Shown here in pieces: positions 34,531 to 43,678 of a stretch of DNA of 64,000 nt (positions within the stretch are counted from its first letter, which is position 1; each line of letters opens with the position of its first letter). The stretch is from assembly GCA_965215545.1 (NCBI GenBank), contig OZ244066.1:620001-684000 (forward strand), written 5' to 3'. The stretch comes from MPNP01 sp965215545 (GTDB lineage: Bacteria; Pseudomonadota; Alphaproteobacteria; Rhodobacterales; Rhodobacteraceae). Both the position numbers and the translations under genes were made by a program. The notes beneath the pieces were generated by a model. The model searched no databases. It was not told the origin of the DNA and saw nothing but the letters and a program-made list of their open reading frames with translations.

Positions 34531-35940
34531 TCAGGCAATGATGGCACCGGGATTGAGAATCCCACGGGGGTCGAGGGTCTGTTTGATCGATTTGATGATG
34601 CGGTAGAAGGTGGGGTCGCCGTCATCCCTGAGACGCGCGGCCTTCATCCGTCCGGTACCGTGTTCGGCGGCAATCGAGCCGCCATAGTCCTGGACCAGGC
34701 CATAGACACAGTCCGCGATGGCATCCCGCTCGGCAGGCGTGGCTGTCCCACCCTTGGGGGGGAAGACGTTGTAGTGAAGGTTGCCGTCGCCGTAATGACC
34801 AAAGCAATTGATGCGATAGGGACCGAGTCTGGTCACGGCGGCATGGGCCTCGGGGATGAAACGGGTCAGGGCGGAGATCGGGACGGCGATATCATGCGAG
34901 ACGAGGGAGCCGATCCGCTTGTTGGCTTCCGGGATCAGTTCGCGCAATCGCCAGACCTGCTCCGAGACACGACCGGAGGTGGACATCGTCCCATCGATGA
35001 CCGGGCCGTCCTCGACGAGGGACTCGATCATGCGATCAGTCCGGTGGCCATGGCCGGAATGTCCCTCGCAGTCGACCTGGATCATCACGGACCATTCGGG
35101 AATCGTGGCGCAGGGCAGGGTCTGGATGAGTCCGGTCTCGAGCAGGAATTCGAGACCGACACCGCTGATGAGTTCAAAGGCTGAGATCCTGGTGTCCGGT
35201 TGGCGGCGAAACATGGCCAGCACTTCCTCGGCGGCAGCGAGATCACGCAGTTCAAGAAAGCAGGTCAGGGGCGGTTCGTTGCAGAATTGCAGCTTGATTG
35301 TGGCAGCCGTGATGACCGCCAGCGTTCCCTCGGAACCGATGAGGAGGTTCCTGAGATCATAGCCATGGTTGTCCTTGTGCAACGGCTCGAGCCGACTCCA
35401 GATGGATCCATCGGCAAAGACTGCCTCGATGCCGAGACAGCGATCCCGCACCGAACCGTATCGAAAGGCACCACTGCCGCCGGCGTTTGTCGCCAGCAGT
35501 CCGCCGAGTTGGCACGAACCCCGCGAGGGGATGGAGATCGGGTAGGTGAACTCCTGCTCGGCTGCCCGGGTCTGGAGTTCCTGCAGCACGCAGCCTGCCT
35601 CGGCTGTCAGGGCACCATCGGTGGCTGAGAGCGCATGAATCCTGTTCATGCGATGCATGGAAAGGACAACCGGTGTGGGCAGGTCGTGGCCAATCTGGCC
35701 ACCCACCAGACCCGTCCCCCCACCAAAGGGGACAACCGGGACCCGGGCATCGTTGCAGAGTTTGAGGAGGATGGCCACCTCATTGACACTGGCAGGCTGG
35801 ACAAGCAGGGCATCCGCGCAGGTATACAGGCCCCGAGGGTCCTCACGGAAGCGGGCCGCATACTCACCAATGCATGCAGACGGCAACCGGGCCGCGACCC
35901 GAGTGCGGAATGCATCATCAACAGCATGCAATTCGGGCAT
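34531..35940 (-). CDS. FAD-linked oxidase, D-lactate/D-2-hydroxyacid dehydrogenase type
   Basis: A 469-residue GlcD/LDHD-like flavoprotein. The FAD-binding domain has VVPFGGGTGLVGGQIG and SCQLGGLLATNAGGSGAFRY. The C-terminal FAD-oxidase domain has NCFGHYGDGNLHYN with substrate-binding histidines. It oxidises a D-2-hydroxy acid; lactate, 2-hydroxyglutarate and glycolate cannot be separated from motifs alone. The start at 35940 has AGGAAGG eight bases upstream and lies four bases after the preceding GNAT stop, so it is last in the thrC-M16-GNAT operon. Confidence 0.92.
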   Translation of the reverse strand: MPELHAVDDAFRTRVAARLPSACIGEYAARFREDPRGLYTCADALLVQPASVNEVAILLKLCNDARVPVVPFGGGTGLVGGQIGHDLPTPVVLSMHRMNRIHALSATDGALTAEAGCVLQELQTRAAEQEFTYPISIPSRGSCQLGGLLATNAGGSGAFRYGSVRDRCLGIEAVFADGSIWSRLEPLHKDNHGYDLRNLLIGSEGTLAVITAATIKLQFCNEPPLTCFLELRDLAAAEEVLAMFRRQPDTRISAFELISGVGLEFLLETGLIQTLPCATIPEWSVMIQVDCEGHSGHGHRTDRMIESLVEDGPVIDGTMSTSGRVSEQVWRLRELIPEANKRIGSLVSHDIAVPISALTRFIPEAHAAVTRLGPYRINCFGHYGDGNLHYNVFPPKGGTATPAERDAIADCVYGLVQDYGGSIAAEHGTGRMKAARLRDDGDPTFYRIIKSIKQTLDPRGILNPGAIIA

Positions 35941-35944
35941 CGTG

Positions 35945-36538
35945 TCAGCCTTCCTGGCCATGCGGTAACGGGTCAATCCGATCCGGGTGCACCTTGGCAT
36001 AGAGAGCATGGTCACGCCAGCGTCCGGCGATCTGCAGATAACCACTGGCAATGCCTTCGCAGGTAAAACCGGCCTTCTCGAGGACCCGGCGGGACGGCAT
36101 GTTGTCAGGCAGGCAGGCCGCTTCCACCCGGGTGATGTCCTCGGCAAAGGCGAATTCGACCACGGCCGGGATCGCCTCGCTCATATAGCCCCGACCGGCA
36201 TGGGCCTTTCCGACCCAATAGCCGAGGCTGCAGGTCCTCGATGCCCCGCCCCGGATGTTTTCGAGCACGACACTGCCGATCAGATCACCACTGTCGCGCT
36301 GCAAAATGAAGAACGGAAAGGCCTCCCCGGTCCGGATGGACCGACGCGACAGGCGGACACGGGTCCAGTAGCCGGCAAAGGTGAGGTGCCCCTCCTTCCA
36401 GGTTGGCTCCCACGGCGCCAGGAACTCCCGACTGATGCGCCGCAGCCGGGACCAGGCCGGGTAATCCTGCCAGCGCGGTGGCCGCAGCACCAGTCGTTCG
36501 GTTGCAAGGATTGGATTGTTCAACCCCAGCAGGGTCAC
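35945..36538 (-). CDS. RimJ/RimL-like GNAT acetyltransferase
   Basis: The 197-residue protein starts with TERLVLRPPRWQDYPAW and contains LGYWVGKAHAGRGYMSEAIP, followed by EAACLPDNMPSRRVLEKAGF, the RimJ-type acetyl-CoA and substrate region. Its ATG overlaps the M16 peptidase stop by four bases. The M16-GNAT pairing next to thrC is common in alphaproteobacteria. The target is unknown, perhaps a ribosomal or other N terminus. Confidence 0.92.
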   Translation of the reverse strand: MTLLGLNNPILATERLVLRPPRWQDYPAWSRLRRISREFLAPWEPTWKEGHLTFAGYWTRVRLSRRSIRTGEAFPFFILQRDSGDLIGSVVLENIRGGASRTCSLGYWVGKAHAGRGYMSEAIPAVVEFAFAEDITRVEAACLPDNMPSRRVLEKAGFTCEGIASGYLQIAGRWRDHALYAKVHPDRIDPLPHGQEG

Positions 36539-37797
36539 GCCCGCAACCGTTTTTGCAGGGCCCGGCGGGTCGGCGCACGGCCCAGGGGCCCATACAGGAC
36601 CAGCGACAGGTCCCGCTCACTGATCGTCTCCTGGATATAGGCCGCGATCCGTTCCCGCGTGACGGCCTGAAACCGTTCATTGGTCTCCTCGATCGTTTCC
36701 ACCCGACCAAAGTTGGCAATCATGCCACCGGCGCGCTCCACCCGGTTGAAGGGCGATTCATACCCCATCAGGATTCCCACCCGCACCTGGGTCCGGGCCC
36801 GGTGCACCTCCTCTTCATCGAGATCCCCGGCCGAGCGGCGGATTTCATCGATGCAGCACTCGGCCAGCTCCTGCAGATCCTCCTTGCGCGTCGAGGCATG
36901 GATGATCATGGTCCCGGTATCCAGGGCCGGCACATAACCCGCCGAGATCGAATAGCACAGACCGCGCTTTTCCCTCACCTCGGCAAACAGTCGCGAGGCG
37001 CTGCCATAGCCCATGATGACCGACCAGGCCAAAGCCGGGATTTCCATCTCCGAGCGCAGGGGCGGGGCCTCAAACGCCAGAACGAACTGGGTCTGTTCCA
37101 CCCGCTTGTTCTGCCGGAACTCGCCCCCCACATACCGTGGCACCTCGAGCTTCGGAGCCGGCGTCCCTGCCAGGTGCCCGAAATACCGCCGGGCCAACCC
37201 CTCCAGCCGCTCATGATCGACATCACCGGCTGCCACCAGGATCATGCGGTCGGGTTGGTAGTGCTCGGCCACAAATCCCTGCAGGTCCGTCCGCCCGAAG
37301 GCGCTCACATGCTCCACCGTTCCGATGATCGGCCGGCCGAGGGCCTGCTCGGGATAGAGGAGGCGTTGCAGTTTTTCCATGACCATCTCTTCGGGATAGT
37401 CCCGGTACTGGTGGATCTCGTTCAGGATCACCTTGCGCTCCCGTTCGATTTCCTCCGGTGCAAAGGTCGAATTCAGCACGATATCGGCCACGAGGCCAAT
37501 TGCAAGGTCCATATCCTCCGTCAGCACCCGCACGGTATAGGCGGTTCGGTCCCGGCTGGTATAGGCATTGAGCGAACCTCCGACATTCTCGATCGTCGTG
37601 GCAATCTCCGCCGCCGTCCGGGTCGCGGTGCCCTTGAAGGCCATGTGCTCCAGAAAATGGGCAATCCCATTCTGTTCAGGTCGTTCGTTGCGGCTGCCGG
37701 CCCGCACATAAAGGGCAATCGCCACCGACTTCAGTCCCGGCATGGTGTCCGTGGCCACCGTCAGGCCATTGTCCAACCGGGACACGACGGCATTCAT
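36535..37797 (-). CDS. M16 zinc peptidase (processing-peptidase-like)
   Basis: A 420-residue single-chain relative of mitochondrial processing peptidase. The inverted zinc motif is HFLEH in NGIAHFLEHMAFKGT, with the downstream glutamate in LNEIHQYRDYPEEM. The inactive-like C-terminal half includes MGYGSASRLFAEVREKRGLC. The ATG overlaps the thrC stop. The family cleaves short peptides or targeting sequences. Bacterial substrates are mostly unknown. Confidence 0.94.
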   Translation of the reverse strand: MNAVVSRLDNGLTVATDTMPGLKSVAIALYVRAGSRNERPEQNGIAHFLEHMAFKGTATRTAAEIATTIENVGGSLNAYTSRDRTAYTVRVLTEDMDLAIGLVADIVLNSTFAPEEIERERKVILNEIHQYRDYPEEMVMEKLQRLLYPEQALGRPIIGTVEHVSAFGRTDLQGFVAEHYQPDRMILVAAGDVDHERLEGLARRYFGHLAGTPAPKLEVPRYVGGEFRQNKRVEQTQFVLAFEAPPLRSEMEIPALAWSVIMGYGSASRLFAEVREKRGLCYSISAGYVPALDTGTMIIHASTRKEDLQELAECCIDEIRRSAGDLDEEEVHRARTQVRVGILMGYESPFNRVERAGGMIANFGRVETIEETNERFQAVTRERIAAYIQETISERDLSLVLYGPLGRAPTRRALQKRLRA

Positions 37798-39200
37798 GAC
37801 GTGCCCAACCCGTCAATGAACGTCCGCACATCATCCATCCCTGCCATGCACGGCATCTGACGCTCTGTCCTCGCCAACACTGCCGCCAGACGCTCCGGAA
37901 TCTCCGGGGTCTTGCCACATGCCCTTGCCACCGCTTCCGGAAACTTGGCCGCATGGGCGGTGGCCAGACTCACGACCGGACCTTCAGCCTGCTCCTGCAC
38001 CTGCCGGGCGACATGCATGCCCACTGCCGAATGGGGGCACAGCATCACCCCCTGCTCGCGCCACACCGTGGCAATCGTGGCCAGGGTCTTGGCCTCACTG
38101 CAACTCCAGGCAGTCAATTCCCCCCGCAGACAGGCCAGCACCGCCGGCCCCAGCGTGAACCCGCCCCGCATCAGATCAGCCATCAGGACCCGCACCTGGT
38201 CGCCATCCTGCCCGCAGGCATCAAAGAGCACCCGCTCGAAGTTCGAACTGACCTGAATGTCCATCGAGGGACTCATCGATGGAATGACCGCCTCGGGGCG
38301 ATAGGTGCCACTCGCCAGGACCCGGCACAGGATGTCGTTCTGGTTGGTGGCGATGTGCAGACCCCCCATGGGCAGGCCGCACCGACGGGCGGCATAGCCG
38401 GCGTAGATGTCCCCGAAGTTCCCGGTTGGAACCACGAACGCAACCCGTTCCTCCGGGGCACCCAGCCGGACCGCGGCAGCAAAATAATACACCATCTGGG
38501 CCACGATGCGGGCCCAGTTGATCGAATTGACAGCTGCCAGCCGGTTGCGGTCCCGGAAATTCAGATCATTGAACAGGCCCTTGACGATCGCCTGACAGTC
38601 ATCGAAATCCCCATCAACCGGGACGGCGTGCACATTGGTCTCCACGGGTGTCGTCATCTGGCGACGCTGGATGTCCGAAACCCGACCATCGGGATAGAGA
38701 ATCACCACCTCCACTGCCGGCAGCCCCCGGAAGGCATCGATCGCCGCCGAGCCGGTATCCCCGCTGGTCGCTCCGAGGATGACCACGCGCTCGTCCCTTG
38801 CTGTCAGCACGGCATTGAACATCCGGGCCACCAGCGCCAGGGCAAAGTCCTTGAACGCCAGTGTGGGTCCATGATGAAGTTCGAGACTGTACAGTCCCGG
38901 CGCGCACGCCACGAGCGAACAACGGTCAGGACTGGCAAATCCCGCATACGCAGCCTCCACCAGCCCTGCCAGCACCGTGCCGTCAAAAACGGGCCGAACA
39001 AACGGTGCCAGGACCCGACAGGTGATGTCCTCATAGGACAGACCAGCCATGGCCTCAATGTCCGCTGTATCGAACTGCGGCCATTCGGTGGGCACAAAGA
39101 GCCCACCATCCCGGGCGAGACCCGCGCGCAGGGCACCTTCAAAGTCGACAGGTGGCGGGACTCCGCGGGTCGAGCGATAGAGCATGGCGCGCCCGCTCAT
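37794..39200 (-). CDS. thrC: Threonine synthase
   Basis: The 468-residue PLP enzyme converts O-phosphohomoserine to threonine. The PLP lysine lies in HGPTLAFKDFALALVARMF. Other conserved blocks are ILGATSGDTGSAAIDAFRG and FVVPTGNFGDIYAGYAARR. Its ATG overlaps the surf1 stop as ATGA, so it is in the respiratory operon. Confidence 0.96.
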   Translation of the reverse strand: MSGRAMLYRSTRGVPPPVDFEGALRAGLARDGGLFVPTEWPQFDTADIEAMAGLSYEDITCRVLAPFVRPVFDGTVLAGLVEAAYAGFASPDRCSLVACAPGLYSLELHHGPTLAFKDFALALVARMFNAVLTARDERVVILGATSGDTGSAAIDAFRGLPAVEVVILYPDGRVSDIQRRQMTTPVETNVHAVPVDGDFDDCQAIVKGLFNDLNFRDRNRLAAVNSINWARIVAQMVYYFAAAVRLGAPEERVAFVVPTGNFGDIYAGYAARRCGLPMGGLHIATNQNDILCRVLASGTYRPEAVIPSMSPSMDIQVSSNFERVLFDACGQDGDQVRVLMADLMRGGFTLGPAVLACLRGELTAWSCSEAKTLATIATVWREQGVMLCPHSAVGMHVARQVQEQAEGPVVSLATAHAAKFPEAVARACGKTPEIPERLAAVLARTERQMPCMAGMDDVRTFIDGLGTS

Positions 39201-39868
39201 ACCGCACCGTCCCGTCTGATACGCTGCACCCAGAGACCTGTCATGAACGCCCAGGCCAGGGCGAGGCCGAACCAGGTCACGGCATAGGCAAAATGGGTAT
39301 TGCGGAAGTCAGAGCCTGCCAACGGCCAGGCGTTCACGCCCGCCACAGTCGGCGTACTGGACCGCTGCACCACCAGAATCGGTTCGGTGACCAGGGCCGC
39401 CGCCATGGCGGGCACATCCCGGGCAAACCACACATCACCCTCGGGAGCTGGTGTGAACCAGCGGTCATGGTCATCGGGCCAGTGCAGATTCCCCTCGATG
39501 CGGTGGGCTGCCATCGTCAACCGGGCCACCCCGGCTCGCGAGGGGCGGAAGCCGAGGTCGACCAGGATCCGCCGCCCATCGGTCTCCATCACCGCGATCT
39601 GGCGATAACCTGGCTCCTGACGACTGGTCAGGACCCGGAGACCCTCGCCAGTCAGGATGCCCTCCACGGTCACGGCAAGATAGGCATGCAGGGCCGGATC
39701 GGGGATGGCCGGCAGCGTCACCGGCTCTGCCACAACGGCCGCGTCAATGGTGGCAATCAGTGCCTCCTTCCAGGCCAGCCGCTGGAGTTGCCAGAAACCA
39801 AGACCGACCAGCAGGGCAAGACCACAGGCCCCCAACCCGAGCGGGAAGACCATCCGCACCCAGATCAT
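39197..39868 (-). CDS. SURF1 family cytochrome oxidase assembly protein
   Basis: The 223-residue protein has an N-terminal and a C-terminal membrane helix (LGLGACGLALLVGLGFWQLQ; THFAYAVTWFGLALAWAFM). It has the SURF1 markers FWQLQRLAWK and an NTHFAYAVTWFGLA end. SURF1 helps load heme a into subunit I. The start at 39868 follows GGTGGAAC; the longer open frame upstream overlaps ctaE and is spurious. Confidence 0.93.
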   Translation of the reverse strand: MIWVRMVFPLGLGACGLALLVGLGFWQLQRLAWKEALIATIDAAVVAEPVTLPAIPDPALHAYLAVTVEGILTGEGLRVLTSRQEPGYRQIAVMETDGRRILVDLGFRPSRAGVARLTMAAHRIEGNLHWPDDHDRWFTPAPEGDVWFARDVPAMAAALVTEPILVVQRSSTPTVAGVNAWPLAGSDFRNTHFAYAVTWFGLALAWAFMTGLWVQRIRRDGAV

Positions 39869-39935
39869 GTTCCACCAGCGCCCGACCTGCCACAATCGGC
39901 GGTGCTGACCGGACCAGACAGCTGGCTCCCCGAGC

Positions 39936-40724
39936 CTAGGATCCCCAGATGTAGACCACAAAGAAGAGGAAGAGCCAGACGACATCGACGAAATGCCAGT
40001 ACCATGCCGCCGTCTCGAAGCCGATGTGATCGGTGGGCGTGAAGTGACCGGCAAGTGCCCGACCGAGGCATACGGCCAGGAAGATGGTTCCGATGATGAC
40101 ATGGGCCCCATGGAACCCGGTCGCCATGAAGAAACTCGCACCATAGACATTGCCGGCAAAGCCGAAAGCCGCATGACTGTATTCGTAGGCCTGCATGGCG
40201 GTGAAAAAGACCCCGAGCACGATGGCGCCGATCAGGCCATCGACGAAATCCCGGCGATTGTTCTCGTGCACGATCGCATGATGCGCCCAGGTGGCGAAGC
40301 AGCCCGACAGAAGGAGGATCAGTGTGTTCATCAGTGGCAGGTGCCACGGGTCGAAGGTCTCGATCCCGACCGGCGGCCAGACGCCCCCCGATCCCATCTC
40401 CATCGGGTAGAGGGCATGTTTGAAAAACGTCCAGAACCAGGCGGCAAAGAACATGATCTCGGACATGATGAACAGGATGAAGCCATACCGCAGACCAAGC
40501 TGCACCACCGGGGTATGATCACCGCCATGGGCCTCACGGATGACATCACTCCACCAGGCCACCATCACATAGGCAACGACCGCGATCCCCATCAGCATCA
40601 ACCAGGGGCCCAGCCCATGGAAAAGGAGCACCGCACCGAAGAGCATCACGAACCCGCCCACAGCGCCGAGGAACGGCCACAGTGACGGACTCAGGATGTG
40701 ATAGTCATGTTCTGCGTGGGCCAT
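39936..40724 (-). CDS. ctaE: Cytochrome c oxidase subunit III
   Basis: The 262-residue membrane protein has seven hydrophobic segments and the subunit III signatures FIMSEIMFFAAWFWTFFKHA and ATGFHGAHVIIGTIFLAVCL. It ends VVWLFLFFVVYIWGS. Two adjacent ATGs (40727 and 40724) are possible after AGAGG. It supports the aa3-type oxidase. The same operon encodes subunit II, but subunit I is absent from the block. Confidence 0.96.
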   Translation of the reverse strand: MAHAEHDYHILSPSLWPFLGAVGGFVMLFGAVLLFHGLGPWLMLMGIAVVAYVMVAWWSDVIREAHGGDHTPVVQLGLRYGFILFIMSEIMFFAAWFWTFFKHALYPMEMGSGGVWPPVGIETFDPWHLPLMNTLILLLSGCFATWAHHAIVHENNRRDFVDGLIGAIVLGVFFTAMQAYEYSHAAFGFAGNVYGASFFMATGFHGAHVIIGTIFLAVCLGRALAGHFTPTDHIGFETAAWYWHFVDVVWLFLFFVVYIWGS

Positions 40725-40829
40725 CATCACCTCTGTCAGAGTACAAACCGCTGGCGCGTACTATCCCCAACCCGAAGTGGGTTCAAGACATCCCGAACTG
40801 ATCGATTGCCATCAGCATCCACCGATGCC

Positions 40830-41420
40830 TCACTGCGTGGCCCTTGCCGTCTGCTCGATGGGATAGAAGGTGTAGGACAGGGTAATGGTCCCGGCCTGGC
40901 TGGCCTCGGGGTCATCGACAATGGCCGGATCGATGTAAAACAGGACCGGCATCTGCACGGTCTCGCCCGGTCCGAGACTCTGCTCCTGGAAGCAGAAGCA
41001 GTCGATCTTGGTGAAATACGCCCCGGCAGCGAACGGAAAGACATTGAACGTTGCACTGCCGGCAGCCCGGTGGGCCGTCGGGTTGTGCGCAACATAATGG
41101 GCGAGCGTCGTCTCACCGATCCGCACCGTGACCGCCCGCTCTTCAGGACGGAACCGCCAGACCATGTCGCGTGCCAGCGATGCATCGAAACGGACGGTGA
41201 TCTCGCGTTCGAGGATCCCGGCCGCATTGTCGCTGGCCACGAGCGGTGTGCCCCCATACCCCGTCACCCGGCAAAACCAGTCGTACAGCGGCACCGAAGC
41301 CCAGGCGGCCCCACACATGACGAGAACCAGCACCAGCAACATTCCCGCCGTCCGCTGGATATCAGTCAACCGGACTCCCATCATGGGTTGGTCTTGGTTC
41401 TCGACAGGTGCCCCGGGCAT
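40830..41420 (-). CDS. ctaG: Cytochrome c oxidase assembly protein CtaG/Cox11
   Basis: The 196-residue protein has one N-terminal membrane helix (GMLLVLVLVMCGAAWASVPL) and a periplasmic domain with the copper-binding pair in KIDCFCFQEQ. It delivers copper to the CuB site of subunit I. It lies between the small coxF-like gene and ctaE in conserved order. Confidence 0.95.
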   Translation of the reverse strand: MPGAPVENQDQPMMGVRLTDIQRTAGMLLVLVLVMCGAAWASVPLYDWFCRVTGYGGTPLVASDNAAGILEREITVRFDASLARDMVWRFRPEERAVTVRIGETTLAHYVAHNPTAHRAAGSATFNVFPFAAGAYFTKIDCFCFQEQSLGPGETVQMPVLFYIDPAIVDDPEASQAGTITLSYTFYPIEQTARATQ

Positions 41421-41429
41421 GGATTGGAG

Positions 41430-41612
41430 TCATTCCCCAGGCAACAACGAGGGGCGCAGGGCATGATCAAAGGCCTCAAGCAGCTGGCCGTCCTGCAGTT
41501 TGACAATGGTGATCAGGAAGACCAGCACCACGAAACCCCCCAGCAACAGTGCCACCACGCGGTTGCGGCCCTGCCGGGCCATGTGGGCGGAATGATCCCT
41601 GGACGGTTGCAT
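41430..41612 (-). CDS. Small single-span membrane protein, CoxF-like position
   Basis: A 60-residue protein with a basic N terminus and one membrane helix (VVALLLGGFVVLVFLITIVK). It lies exactly between ctaB and ctaG, where alphaproteobacteria often encode a small CoxF-type protein. The gene is separated by three bases from ctaB. The name rests on position and size. Confidence 0.75.
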   Translation of the reverse strand: MQPSRDHSAHMARQGRNRVVALLLGGFVVLVFLITIVKLQDGQLLEAFDHALRPSLLPGE

Positions 41613-41615
41613 GGC

Positions 41616-42563
41616 CTAGATGAACGTCGGCCAGGCCATCCCGATCCGCACCGACTCCCTGAGCATGGCATCGACAGCCAGGGCACTGAAGATCCCGAAG
41701 AGATAGAACAGGGTCTGGCGGAAATACAGGCGTTCGGCCGCATAGGAGTCCGTTGCCGCAAGAGCAGCATTCCGGCGGACAAGGTGCACCGCCCCCCGCA
41801 GCATGACAGCATTGACCACCAGAGCGACTGCTGCTGTGGCCGGACCCCCGATCGAGGAGAAGACGAGGAGGGTACTGACGGGCAGGAGCGTGAGGCTGTA
41901 GACCAGGATATGCCGGCGCGTGGCTCGTTCACCACGGGCGACAGTCATCATCGGCACGCCGGCCTGGCGATAATCGGTGCCCGTATAGAGGGCCAGGGCC
42001 CAGAAATGCGGTGGTGTCCACAGAAAGATCAACAGGAACATCAGGACCGGTTCCAGGGCCAGCCCACCAGTGGCGACGGCCCAGCCGATCATGGGTGGCA
42101 GGGCTCCGGCGGCCCCACCGATGACGATATTCTGAACCGTCCGGCGCTTGAGCACCATCGTGTAGACAGCAACATAGAAAACGATCGAGAAAGCCAGCAA
42201 CCCGGCCGCCAGCCAGTTGGCGGTCAGGGCCAGCATGACCACAGCAAAGCCAGCCAGCCACAGCCCCAGCGTCAGGGCCTCCCCGGCGGCCACCCGTCCC
42301 GCCGGGATGGGCCGGTTGCGGGTCCGGGTCATGCGCCCGTCGATGTCGGCATCATACCACATGTTCAGTGCACCTGAGGCCCCCGCACCGATGGCAATGA
42401 ACAGCACCGAGGCAAAGCCGATCACCGGGTGCACCGCCACCGGGGCAACAAACATGCCAATCAGTGCCGTGAACACGGCCAGGGACATGACAGTGGGCTT
42501 CAGGAGTTCCGCATAGTCAGCCAGGCGGGACTCGTCATACCGGGATTCAAGACTGGTCATCAT
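41616..42563 (-). CDS. ctaB: Protoheme IX farnesyltransferase (heme O synthase)
   Basis: A 315-residue UbiA-type prenyltransferase with nine or so membrane helices. The aspartate-rich motif is NMWYDADIDGRMTRTRNRPI, followed by a second-loop region with DYRQAGVPMMTVARGE. It makes heme O, the precursor of heme A used by subunit I. The gene starts 87 bases after ctaC, where ctaD would normally intervene. Confidence 0.96.
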   Translation of the reverse strand: MMTSLESRYDESRLADYAELLKPTVMSLAVFTALIGMFVAPVAVHPVIGFASVLFIAIGAGASGALNMWYDADIDGRMTRTRNRPIPAGRVAAGEALTLGLWLAGFAVVMLALTANWLAAGLLAFSIVFYVAVYTMVLKRRTVQNIVIGGAAGALPPMIGWAVATGGLALEPVLMFLLIFLWTPPHFWALALYTGTDYRQAGVPMMTVARGERATRRHILVYSLTLLPVSTLLVFSSIGGPATAAVALVVNAVMLRGAVHLVRRNAALAATDSYAAERLYFRQTLFYLFGIFSALAVDAMLRESVRIGMAWPTFI

Positions 42564-42650
42564 TCACCTGCCGCGGTGCCGACCCACCCTCACGGTCATC
42601 CCGCAGTGACGGGACTGCACGGTCCTCTTCACAATGAAATGACACCCGGC

Positions 42651-43526
42651 TCAGTTGCCCATGGCGAGCTGGACCGGACCTGGGTCAATATCGACAGCCG
42701 CATACTCGGCGACGGCCCGTTCGAGCCAGTCATCGTAGACCTCCTGGCTGACGACCTTGACGGTAATGGGCATATAGGAATGATCCTTGCCGCAGAGTTC
42801 GGAGCACTGGCCAAAATAGATCCCCTCAACCTCCGGCTTGAACCAGAGGCCGGCGAGCCGGCCAGGCACGCCATCCTGCTTGACACCAAACGCCGGAATC
42901 GTCCAGGCATGGATCACATCCGCCGCCGTCACATGCACCACAACAGTCTTGTTGACCGGCAGGACCACCGCTGTATCCGTGGCAAGGAGGTATTCATCAT
43001 CCCGGTACCCGTGATCCGCCAACGCCGCCCTCGGGAGCATGAAACTCTCGAACGAGAAGTCGTGATCGCTGTATTCGTAGGACCAGTACCACTGGTGGCC
43101 GGTGGCCTTGATGGTGATGTCGGCTTCCGGCAGTCTTTGCTGCTTGAAGAGGATCGGCAACGAGATGATGGCGATGGCGACCAGAATGACGATCGGCACG
43201 ACCGTCCAGGTGAACTCCACCGCCGTATTGTGCGTGAATGTCGCCGGTTGGGGATTCCGGGTCTGGTTGTAGCGCACGATGACGATCAGCAGGAGGCCCA
43301 TGACCACCGCACAGATCCCGGCACTGATGTACAGCAGCACTGTATCCAGCCAGAACAGATCCCGCGCCACCTCGGTCACGGCCGGCTGAAAGTTGATTCC
43401 CTCGGGAACCGGCTTGCCAATCACCTCAAGTTCGACCGGGACGTCAACAGCCCCCGCCGCGCCAGCCGTCGCAAGAAGGCCCGCCAGGACCATGCGCACC
43501 ATCTCTGGAAGTTTGCGGATCATCAT
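42651..43526 (-). CDS. ctaC: Cytochrome c oxidase subunit II
   Basis: The 291-residue protein has a signal-like N terminus, two membrane helices, the cupredoxin domain with GHQWYWSYEYSD, and the CuA site GQCSELCGKDHSYMP (two Cys, His, Met). It is the first gene of the operon, divergent from tldD as in many alphaproteobacteria. AGGGT lies before the start. Confidence 0.96.
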   Translation of the reverse strand: MMIRKLPEMVRMVLAGLLATAGAAGAVDVPVELEVIGKPVPEGINFQPAVTEVARDLFWLDTVLLYISAGICAVVMGLLLIVIVRYNQTRNPQPATFTHNTAVEFTWTVVPIVILVAIAIISLPILFKQQRLPEADITIKATGHQWYWSYEYSDHDFSFESFMLPRAALADHGYRDDEYLLATDTAVVLPVNKTVVVHVTAADVIHAWTIPAFGVKQDGVPGRLAGLWFKPEVEGIYFGQCSELCGKDHSYMPITVKVVSQEVYDDWLERAVAEYAAVDIDPGPVQLAMGN

Positions 43527-43678
43527 ACCCTGCTTTCCTAACCTGTGCCCGTCCCGCTATACCAAGCATCTCATACAGGCAAGCCCCCATCCCGCCCCAC
43601 CTTATCCCATGCACAGGGTGACAAGGCCGCCTGATTGACATAGGAGACGCCCCACACCTGCCAAGGAGAGCATGCACA

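Noticed and set aside
40698..42377. Plus-strand 559-codon frame
   Set aside because: Antisense to ctaG, ctaB and the small membrane gene, all with clear motifs.
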